Source: an uncultured Clostridium sp.
GTDB taxonomy: Bacteria; Bacillota; Clostridia; TANB77; CAG-508
Direction: 5' to 3'
DNA: 52,409 nt
Assembly: GCA_900552555.1 (NCBI GenBank)
Contig: URZW01000010.1
Location: forward strand, 1 to 52,409
The notes beneath the pieces were generated by a model. The model worked only from the letters and a program-made list of their open reading frames with translations, searched no databases and had not been told where the DNA came from. The position numbers and the translations under genes are program-made. Below, piece by piece: positions 23,089 to 32,300 of this stretch (position 1 is the stretch's first letter; each line of letters starts with the position of its first letter).

Positions 23089-24234
23089 CTAAAATGTTTT
23101 TTTTACAGTTGTTCCCAAAAGGATATTGCAAATATCGTCGGTAGAGTGCTTTTTTGCTAAATGTTCTGTATTTTTTTTCATTGTATTTAATTTATCAGGA
23201 TTATCAATAACACTTCTTAATACTTCGCGAGAAGGATCGTTTTTTCTAAGCCAAATACCGGTACCTTTGCTTTCCAAAAACTTAGCATTTTCTTCTTCTT
23301 GACCAGGAATAGGATTTATTATAATCATAGGTAAATTTGAAGCTAAACTTTCTGAGGTTGTTAAGCCACCAGGTTTTGAAATAACCAAGTCAGAAATGGA
23401 CATTAATTCAGGTACTTTATTTGTAAAAGCTAATACTTTTACAGATTCTTGTTTATTATTTTCTTCTACAATTTTTTCAAATTCAGATTTCATTTTTTCA
23501 TTTTTTCCAGCGATAGCAATTACTTGAATATTATCAAAGTTTTTAACTAAATTATTAAAAATTTCAACAGTTCTTGCTTTTCCTAGTCCAAATTCACCGC
23601 CACCAAAAAATAAGATATTTTTTTGGTTTTCTTTTAAATCAAATTCTTTTAAGATTTCTTCTCTATTATATGTTTGTAAAAATCTAGAAGAAATAGGTAT
23701 TCCGGTTACAAAAACTTTACTATCGGGAATGTTTTTTGAGATTAGATATTCTTTCATTTTATCATTTGCAACAAAGAAAAAATCTGTTGTTTTATTTCCA
23801 ACAAGCCATTGGTCGTGTGGAGAAAAATCTGTCATTATTGTTGCAATTTGAGCTGATATTTTCCCCTTTCTTTTTAAGTATGTACACATTTGACTTCCAA
23901 ATGGGTGTGTTGATATTATTAAGTCTGGTTGTTTTTTTCTTAGTAATTTTAAGAGTTTTATTGCTAGTATTTGATTTGATTTTGATGATATGTGTGCTAA
24001 TGGGCCTTTTTGGGAGTCTGCATAAATTTTCCCCCATGCCCATGGCATTTTTTTGGCCATTTCTCTGTATGCTGCTGTTGTGACTATTTCTATTGGTTTG
24101 TTTACATATTTCATGCAGTCTATTAGTTCTGTTTCACAGTTATTATAGTTTTTATCTATGCATTCTTTTATGGATTTTGCAGCGTTTAAGTGGCCTCCTC
24201 CATATGATGCGTAAAAAATTAAAATTTTTTTCAT
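23089..24234 (-). CDS. ugtP: UgtP/MGDG-synthase-like processive glycosyltransferase (GT28)
   Basis: 381 residues. The N-terminus MKKILIFYASYGGGHLNAAK carries the GGGH acceptor-side loop of the MGDG synthase/UgtP family, and LVISKPGGLTTSESLASNLP near residues 283-302 is the nucleotide-sugar binding signature. The fold is GT-B. UgtP transfers glucose (or a related sugar) from a UDP-sugar to diacylglycerol at the inner membrane face, making glycolipids and lipoteichoic acid anchors; the exact sugar here is unknown. UDP-sugar could come from the UDPGP enzyme and mutase at 4784-9000. ATG 24234 has AAGGAG. No partner gene downstream; it is convergent with the YgjV-like gene. Confidence 0.88.
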   Translation of the reverse strand: MKKILIFYASYGGGHLNAAKSIKECIDKNYNNCETELIDCMKYVNKPIEIVTTAAYREMAKKMPWAWGKIYADSQKGPLAHISSKSNQILAIKLLKLLRKKQPDLIISTHPFGSQMCTYLKRKGKISAQIATIMTDFSPHDQWLVGNKTTDFFFVANDKMKEYLISKNIPDSKVFVTGIPISSRFLQTYNREEILKEFDLKENQKNILFFGGGEFGLGKARTVEIFNNLVKNFDNIQVIAIAGKNEKMKSEFEKIVEENNKQESVKVLAFTNKVPELMSISDLVISKPGGLTTSESLASNLPMIIINPIPGQEEENAKFLESKGTGIWLRKNDPSREVLRSVIDNPDKLNTMKKNTEHLAKKHSTDDICNILLGTTVKKTF

Positions 24235-24834
24235 TGATTACTCCTTATTTTTAATATATGTTATTGAATTGTATTTTAATTTTAGCATAAATTTTATTTA
24301 ATTGGCAATGTTTTTTGTAAATTTGTTACAATTCACAGCCCTAGAATTTTTTTGTGTAAGTTACCACCTTAAGGTTTATATATTTGATATCATATCCGTT
24401 TGATTGAAGTGAAAAATAGAAAATTTTAAATATAAAACTGAGGAATGCTCACGGAAAAAATGTATATATGTATATGATTTTAAACATTTTCTCGGTTCAA
24501 TACGCAATATAAGAATTTCTAAAATAAATTGATGGCACATTTCCACTTAGTCCTCGCTTCGCTCGACGTGAACTCTTTCCATAAATTTATTTAAGAAATT
24601 CTAATATTGCTCCAATCACATTCGAAAAGTTTAAAATCATATACATATATACATTTTTTGCCTGAGTGAGAGCGGCTCAGTTTTGTATTTTAGATTTTCT
24701 TTTTAAACGTAATGAACAGGATATGATATCAAATATATAACCCTTAATGTGGCAACTTAAACACAAAAATTTTTAAAGTTGTAAATTGTAACCAGAAAAA
24801 GAACACTCTTTTTCAAGAATGTCCTTTTACACTA
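24235..24834. other. 600-bp gap filled mostly by a long palindrome
   Basis: No gene seen. Bases 24325-24792 are the nested palindrome listed next; the rest is short AT-rich flank. A hairpin at about 24796-24826 (AAAAGAACACTCTT / AAGAATGTCCTTTT, imperfect) lies at the 3' end of the surface-protein operon and may be its terminator. Confidence 0.7.
24325..24792. repeat. 468-bp nested palindrome, full-length GTTAC element
   Basis: It begins GTTACAATTCACAG and ends TTGTAAATTGTAAC, and the two arms are imperfect complements almost to the centre. Paired blocks, outside to inside: GTTTATATATTTGATATCATATCC with GGATATGATATCAAATATATAACC; AAACTGAG with CTCAGTTTT; AAAAAATGTATATATGTATATGATTTTAAA with its complement at 24629-24658; and AATATAAGAATTTCT with AGAAATTCTAATATT. 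The centre (about 24530-24585) holds TCGCTTCGCTCGACG. Both arms match the units at 34517 and 41991; the inner part (24505-24623) matches 9867-9970. The left-arm block quoted here is split by positions 24374-24398. Confidence 0.8.
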
Positions 24835-27800
24835 TTATTTATTTTTTCCTATAACAAATTTCTTAATAAGAAATACTCCGCCACCTAGTAAAACAATCAT
24901 TGCAATTCCTATAACTATAGGTAATGTATAATTTCTATTTTCACCAGTACTTGGCATAATCGTAATTGTCTCAGAATTAGACTTATTGAAAGATTTCAAA
25001 CCATCGGAATCAACTGTAATCCTAACCGGTGTACCAGTATTATCCCCTTTACCTTTCTTAACCTCTGTTGTCTCAACTTTATTATTAAACTCATTATCCT
25101 CTGTACTTGTTAACAATTTAGATGTTTGCATATAAACAGTTGCTGTCTTACCTGGTTCCAAATAAGTATTAGATAAATCTTTTGTTATATAAGCCTTTAT
25201 TGTATTTAAGTAAGTAGCATCCTCTTTCTTAGAAACATTATAATCACTTGCATAATTATCAGATGCAATATCCCATTTTGTTCCATTATCATTTATTTGT
25301 GACAATCTACCATCTACATAATCAAGTATTTGTGTTGGAGATACTGTTACTAATTTAGCTCCTGTCGCATCACCATATTTATAATATTTTTCAGAAATAT
25401 AATCTAATTCACCAACATTTTCTACTGTAATAGTATACTTAACCTCCAATGTAGCACCTTCGATTAATTCATTATCCATTTCAGTTTTGATTAATCCATC
25501 TGGTCCTAATTGTGGGAACATTGTATTAGCATATGTTCCTGTTACATTATATTTATCACCATCTTTATTAATTTCAGCATTTACAAGAACTTGACCATTT
25601 GCTAATGTTATTTTATATCCTGAAACTCTCTTTGATATATCTAATTGTTGTAACGGTCTTTGTACAATTCCAAAATCAATATTTGGTATTGTAAATCTTA
25701 CCTCGTCCTTAGTTCCATCTGTAATTATTGTTGGATATTCAACACTTATTTCCATTGCTGGAGTTGCTGAATCCATTTCTGTTATAAATGAACCATCTTT
25801 ATTTTTATAAGCATTAGCAATTCTGTCCTCTAATGTATTTTTTCCAGCATCTTTATCTTGGTCATAATTTGTCATTTGAGCATCTATTGCTTTTCTTGTA
25901 TCAAAATTATCCATTGCATCATTTGCTCTATCATTCATACTAATTATATCACAATTATATTCTGAACCTCTATACCAAAATTCTTTTGAATTTGCATTTT
26001 CACCAATTTGTGATTTTGCATCTGTTCCTGTCACAGCTGTTCTATTTTGATTATAAATAGTTCCTTTGTAATATTGTACTTTATATGTTTCATTACCCCA
26101 AATATATCTTACTTCATATCTTCCTGGTACAAATCCTTGGAAACTAAAGTTTCCATTTTCATCAGTATATGTTACAGCATCTGTTGCTTCATTTTTCTTA
26201 TTATACAATTTAGCAACATTTCCTGTTTCTAAGTCAATCAATTGCACTTTTACATCTTTTGTTTTTACAGGTTGCTCATTTGCTGTATCATATATTCCAT
26301 CTCCTATTCTTGCTTCTTTAGAATATACTTTATCACTTTCTTTATTTGTACCATCAACAAATACAGTTCCTTCTACAGCTCTTGCATTTGTAAGCTCTAA
26401 TTCAAATGTACGTGCTGCATCTGTATCATCTTCATATGAATCTATTGTTCCAGGTTTTGCATTTCCTGGTACAGAATCTGAATCTAACACAGCTAATGGA
26501 TTCATAGTTTCACCTTTAAATGTCGTATATGAATTGATTTCAGCCACATTATTTATTAATACTGTTTGGTTATTATCTTTGCTATTAATTAAAGCTAATA
26601 CACCTGTGTCATTTACTTTAAATTGTAAATAAACATATTTTGTTTCTCCTGAAGATAGTTGTGTATTTACATCAATTACATATTTTGTATATTCATTATA
26701 TGCACTCTCTGAAGCTATATTTCCTCTATTTGACTCACTAACAATATCATCATTTGCTTTATATGTACTATTATCTATTGATGTTCCTACACTTATCAAT
26801 GACATCTTATTGTCACAGTAATCAACTATACTGTTTATTCTACCATTATATGCTCCTTCATTTCTTAAAGCTATTTTATATGTTACATATATTGCTAATT
26901 TCTTTGATGGGTCTTTTGTATCATAATATGCATCAGATGTGTATATTGCTCTTTTATATGTTCCGCTATCACTTTGGAATTTTACACCCAAATTATAATA
27001 AGCCTCTTCATTTATTTCATCACCAGAATATCTCTTAGTTCCATATTCATAAACATGTGCTCTTCCATTTACTTCTGTTCTTACATTGTGTAAATCCTTT
27101 GTTAATGCATAATCTGCTTGTTCTTTTTCAAATAATCCTAAATTAATATATCTTATTTCTTCCATTGTTGGTTCAAAATCTTCATATAAGTTATATCCAG
27201 CTTCATCAGTTCTTGCACTAACATTACAATTTGTATGTCCTCCTAATGCATAATTATATTCAATTGGTCCACCAGATGTTTCACGACTTGTATCTTCATG
27301 ACTACCTATTTTCTTCTTGTATTGTTCATTACTATTTTCGTATCTAACAGATACATCATTTGCAGATACTGTTCTATCCCCATCACTTGTTACATTTCCA
27401 AATTTGCTATCTAGAATATTTCTAGAATTTGTATCTATTGCTTTTGAACCTGTTTTCTTGTTTAAGTTAGGGTCTACAGATTGATATGTTATTCCACAAT
27501 ATTCATATTCAATATAATATCCTGGTAATTCATCTAGGTTAACATTTTCAAATCTATATTCTCCACCATTTATCTCACTATATAATCCTAATTCACTTGT
27601 TGTTGTTTGTGCTATTACTTGACCTGCAGAATTTTTCAAGTATACTGTTATTCCATTAACACCCTTTTCAACACCTTGGTCATATAAATTATTTCTTACT
27701 GTAGTTTTACCTTGATTTTCTTCTAGCCATACATAACCTGATAATTTTATGTATTTTTGATGGTTTTTAATAACTACTGGTGTAGATGTTGCTGATGTTG

Positions 27801-29289
27801 TATTAATTTTATTAACATCATATTCCTTACCAACATCTTCTTGATATCCATAATGTGAGTTAGATTTTTCAATTGCTTTTATCTCAGGATTAGTAGCATA
27901 TTTATCAGATTCACTATATCCAGAATATCTACTATCTTTTACTATAGTTCTTTGCTTAAATGATATAGATCCTGTATCAACCATACCATCATCATCCGTT
28001 TTAAATATTTTTGCTTCACTTTCAGAAATTTCACTCCATTGATTATTATTGTCAACATACATTGTATGTTCAACCCAATCATAATCATATGTATACCATG
28101 ATTCTGTCCATCCATTTTCAATAATTAATCCATTCACTTCTGTTGGTTCATGATATTTTGAATGATATTGTGAATTAACACATTCATAAGATAATACTTT
28201 AGCCTTAAATATAAATCCAACACCTTCTAGTGAAATTGTTTGGTCTCTATCATCAACTTTTTGAATTCCTTGTATTCCGACTTTTATAGAATCAGGTTTA
28301 ACATTATAATCCTCACTAGCATCACCTGAACCATTAGTTGGTACTTCACTTGTTGTAACATGTACTAAATTTTGATATTCTTTAGCAGATTTTAAAAACC
28401 AAACTTTAGCTTTTATAACTTTGGCCTTTGCTACAGTATCTAAATCTAAATGTATAGTTGTTACATCTTTAGCATCTTTTATTTCTATCCAGAATTTATC
28501 TCCAGATTCTATGTCTTTTACATCTACTGTTTTAACTGTTGATCCTTTATACTTTACAAATTTAACATTTGAAACTTTTTTTCCATCAGCTTTTACTTTT
28601 ATACTTTTTAAATTTCCTTCAAATTCCCATACAAATGGACCTATTCTATAATATCCATCACTAGCTTCAATTTTTTTAAGTTTTTCTTTATTTGGAGTTT
28701 TATCTTCCATTTTTAATTTTTTATTATCAGATTTTGATGTTAAATCTCCAATACTTTGTGCATATTCTCTCGCTTTTGTTGCAACACTATTACCAGAAAC
28801 AGAAACACTATCATTTCCACTCCAACTATAATCATTTTTACTACCAAATAATACTTCTGCCCAATCATTTTCATAATGCCACAAAGCTTTTTGTCCATTA
28901 GTATAATTATTAACAGAACCATAACCTTGTTTTTCATTAAATATATATGCCATTATTGCATTATATTTGTTCTTTACTTCTTTTCCTGATGAAGAGGTTG
29001 AACCATAAACAGTTGCTTTTTTACCATCAATTTCTACATACTTATCTACTACAAATTTTTTTGTAGCACTTCTAAGTGTTTTATGATGTTGAACACAATA
29101 TGTATTCATTTTATTTGCAATACTATTATATCCTAAATACAAAACATTACCAATAACTGATTTTCCTTTTCCTTCCACATCAGTAATATCTGAAAGTGTT
29201 TTAGCATTTACAACACTTACTGTAAAAACTGTTACAATTGTTGCAACTATAGCCATTACTCCAATTTTTATTTTATCTATTTTATTCAT
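24835..29289 (-). CDS. SdrD_B-type surface protein with candidate thioester domain and LPXTG-like anchor
   Basis: 1484 residues, ATG 29289 behind GGAGG. Signal peptide about 1-29. Residues about 45-145 look like a TQXA/thioester (TED) domain: Cys65 in NTYCVQHH and Gln133 in NGQKALWHY, the pair that would form an internal Cys-Gln thioester for covalent binding to host or matrix amines; the domain is shorter than well-studied ones. Then an SpaA/Cna-B-like domain near 340, SdrD_B domains near 512-620 and 970-1080, DUF11-like segments, MPSTGENR near 1445 (LPXTG-like), membrane helix and KKF...KNK tail. Homologous to residues 1336-2695 of the 10245 protein. Second gene of an operon, 17 bp after the 29307 gene. 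No sortase gene is visible here. Confidence 0.85.
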   Translation of the reverse strand: MNKIDKIKIGVMAIVATIVTVFTVSVVNAKTLSDITDVEGKGKSVIGNVLYLGYNSIANKMNTYCVQHHKTLRSATKKFVVDKYVEIDGKKATVYGSTSSSGKEVKNKYNAIMAYIFNEKQGYGSVNNYTNGQKALWHYENDWAEVLFGSKNDYSWSGNDSVSVSGNSVATKAREYAQSIGDLTSKSDNKKLKMEDKTPNKEKLKKIEASDGYYRIGPFVWEFEGNLKSIKVKADGKKVSNVKFVKYKGSTVKTVDVKDIESGDKFWIEIKDAKDVTTIHLDLDTVAKAKVIKAKVWFLKSAKEYQNLVHVTTSEVPTNGSGDASEDYNVKPDSIKVGIQGIQKVDDRDQTISLEGVGFIFKAKVLSYECVNSQYHSKYHEPTEVNGLIIENGWTESWYTYDYDWVEHTMYVDNNNQWSEISESEAKIFKTDDDGMVDTGSISFKQRTIVKDSRYSGYSESDKYATNPEIKAIEKSNSHYGYQEDVGKEYDVNKINTTSATSTPVVIKNHQKYIKLSGYVWLEENQGKTTVRNNLYDQGVEKGVNGITVYLKNSAGQVIAQTTTSELGLYSEINGGEYRFENVNLDELPGYYIEYEYCGITYQSVDPNLNKKTGSKAIDTNSRNILDSKFGNVTSDGDRTVSANDVSVRYENSNEQYKKKIGSHEDTSRETSGGPIEYNYALGGHTNCNVSARTDEAGYNLYEDFEPTMEEIRYINLGLFEKEQADYALTKDLHNVRTEVNGRAHVYEYGTKRYSGDEINEEAYYNLGVKFQSDSGTYKRAIYTSDAYYDTKDPSKKLAIYVTYKIALRNEGAYNGRINSIVDYCDNKMSLISVGTSIDNSTYKANDDIVSESNRGNIASESAYNEYTKYVIDVNTQLSSGETKYVYLQFKVNDTGVLALINSKDNNQTVLINNVAEINSYTTFKGETMNPLAVLDSDSVPGNAKPGTIDSYEDDTDAARTFELELTNARAVEGTVFVDGTNKESDKVYSKEARIGDGIYDTANEQPVKTKDVKVQLIDLETGNVAKLYNKKNEATDAVTYTDENGNFSFQGFVPGRYEVRYIWGNETYKVQYYKGTIYNQNRTAVTGTDAKSQIGENANSKEFWYRGSEYNCDIISMNDRANDAMDNFDTRKAIDAQMTNYDQDKDAGKNTLEDRIANAYKNKDGSFITEMDSATPAMEISVEYPTIITDGTKDEVRFTIPNIDFGIVQRPLQQLDISKRVSGYKITLANGQVLVNAEINKDGDKYNVTGTYANTMFPQLGPDGLIKTEMDNELIEGATLEVKYTITVENVGELDYISEKYYKYGDATGAKLVTVSPTQILDYVDGRLSQINDNGTKWDIASDNYASDYNVSKKEDATYLNTIKAYITKDLSNTYLEPGKTATVYMQTSKLLTSTEDNEFNNKVETTEVKKGKGDNTGTPVRITVDSDGLKSFNKSNSETITIMPSTGENRNYTLPIVIGIAMIVLLGGGVFLIKKFVIGKNK

Positions 29290-29306
29290 TTTTTCCCCTC
29301 CTTCCT

Positions 29307-32300
29307 CTATAAAATTCCTTTATTTGATGTAAATTTTCTTATTATAAATACTGCAGCTGTAAGTATTATTATTGTTGTTATAACTAACATTACTGTTGCT
29401 ACAACTTGACCTGTTTTTATTGCTATAATAACATCTGCTGAACTCATATCATTTTCACCTTTAACTTTATTTCCCTCTGTTGAGTTTATATCAGTTAAAC
29501 CTAATTCATTATAAGAACTTACAATTTCTGCTGTATTATTTACTAAACCTACATTGCTTTCTTTCATTTGTTTTATTACTGTTAGTTTAACATCTTTACT
29601 TTCACCTGGATTAATTTTTGTATCTGCAAGACTTGTGCAATATACATCACTTCCATCTTGATACCAATCTTTATTTAGTTCAGAACTAAATTTATAATCA
29701 CTTGATAAGTAATCTGCTATTTTCTTAACATATCCAGCAACATCACCTTTGTTTGTTACTCTAATTGTATATTCTACAATTACAGTTGTTGAATTAACTT
29801 CTTTTCCGTTGATTTCTTGTTTTGCAAGTTTTTCATTGTCATAATCTTTTGATACAGTCTTACTGTTTTGAACTGTAATTTTGGTTACATATTTATCTAA
29901 TTGCATATCATATTTCTTAGCTGGAACTAAACCAATATTAATTCCTGATACATTTTGTGTTAAATCTATTTTTTCAGTTGTTCCAACTTTTGTTTCTTTA
30001 CCATCAATAGTCATTGTTTTTTCAATAACTTTTGAATTACTTTCGTTAGAAACTCCTTCTTTTTCAAATGCTGTTATACCATATGCTGTTATATCATATT
30101 CAAATATTACTAAATATTGTCCACTTACTACTTTAGTAAATGCATAAAATCCTTCTGAATTAGTTCTTGTTTCCATTACATTTCCATTTGAATCTTTTAC
30201 ATATTCATTTGTTTTTGCATTAAGTAGTTTAACTTTTATTCCCTCTAGTAATTTTTCATTTGAATCTTTTTGTCCATTTTCATTTTCATCTATCCAAGCT
30301 GTTCCAGATAACAAGTATGATGATGTTGAAGAATTATTTCCATTATTATTGTTATTTCCATTTTCTCCATTACCATTATTGTTATTATTATTATCATTAT
30401 CTTGATTTTCTTCTGTTTTTAAAATATGTTCTACTCTTGCTGTTTGTGCTATTTTATATGAATGTTTCAAATTTGTTTCATTTATAATCTGAGCAACTTC
30501 TCCATCATTGTAAGAAACATCTGGCTCTACCTGTATAGCATAATTAATGCTTTGTCCTGCATCTATTGAATCTTCTGATAATGTTACAATTTTTTGTGTA
30601 TTATTATCACTTGTTGATAAATCATATTCATCTTCTGACAATCTTTTTCCATCTTTAGAAACACTATCTAATGATACCTCTTTTGATAATAAATTTTCTA
30701 CTTTAATATTATCAATTTTATTACCACCATTATTTTTAACAGTTATATTATATGTAATTTTATCTCCAGCTCTTACATAACTTCCACTATTATCTGAAGT
30801 TACTGTCATCTCTAATCTATTTGTATCATTTTCTATTTTTAAATCTAATTGATTTGAATTATACTCTTTATTATCAGCTGTAACTTTAGCAGTTAAAGCA
30901 ACATCTTCAAAATCATTATTTGTTTTCATATCTGAAACTACATAAACAGCTATTGTTAAGTTTTCTTTACCGTTTAATTCTTTTATTGTTAATGTATTTG
31001 TATCTTCAATGCTTACAACCTCATCACTATCAGATACATAGAATAATTTTGTTATATCTATTCCATCTGGATTATTTATAGTTACATTTACATTATTTAT
31101 CTTTTTATCTGTTTCATTTTTAACTGTTAATAAATATCTATAACCATATCCATCTTTTAAAGTTGTACTTTCTTCAGTATTTCTTAGTAATAAAGATATA
31201 CTACCTTCTTCAATAGTTGATTTTACTTCATTTGAAGTTTTTGTTACATCACCATATTGAAGTTGTACACTACTTTGAATTGTTTTTCCTGCTGTTCCAT
31301 TATTAACTTTTACTTCATAATATTTTGTAGTATTTTCACCTTTTGATAATTTATCAATAGTAAAATCAATATCTGTTTTATCTAATTCAATTTTGTCATA
31401 ATCTTCACCAGAATCACCTTCTGTTTGTTTCATAGAACTTAATTTACCTGAATCAATAAGTACTGTATTTTCTGGTACTTTTGCTGTAATTTTTGCATTT
31501 GTCATATCTTCTGAACCAGTATTTGAAATTGTCACAGCATATCTTACTATTTCTCCCTCTTTCACTATATCAGTTTCTTTTCCAGCAACTAATCCTTTTA
31601 ATGAAACATCTAAAGTTGCTCCTTTTTCAGTACTCATTGTTACAAAATCAGTTGTTGCTTGCTTTTCTGCTGTTACATTTGTGTAATAAACTTCATAACC
31701 TTGTTTAGCAGTTAAATTATAGTCTAAGTCTTGAGGAATTTGTATATCATAAGATATTTTCATACTCTCTCTAACAGCTAATTTATCAACTGTTATTAAA
31801 TATTTTTTAACATTTTTAGAATCAGCTATATTTTCAGTCCATCCATTATCTTTATTTGTCAAATCTTTTGTTGCACTTGCATTTTCTGAATAATATACTT
31901 TTATTCTACTAGCATCTATTCCTTCAATTGAAACTTCACCGGCTAATATATCAAAATTATTTCCTTCAACAGCATCTTTTGTTGGATATATTCCCAATAT
32001 ACTAACATTTGATATTTCATTTTCTTCATTATTTATTATTTCATTTTCAACAGTTGTTGTTCTTGTCCCTCTTGCCTTTTGATTTATTGGAATTGTTATT
32101 TCTTTATTTCCTTGATTGTTAATTACTTCAATACCATAATCTGAAACTTTACTTATCGTTACTAATCCAGCATATGATACAAAATCAACTGTTTTTTGGT
32201 CTTGTACTGTTTTCTCTCCATTTGTACAATTTAATGTTATTTGTTCTTTACTACTTGGTGATTTTTTATCTAGTGTTATATCCATATTTAATATAACTAT

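Noticed and set aside
24490..24620. CRISPR-like repetition near the centre of the palindrome
   Set aside because: The repeats are inverted, not direct, and there are no regularly spaced identical units. No CRISPR array or cas gene is seen in the window.
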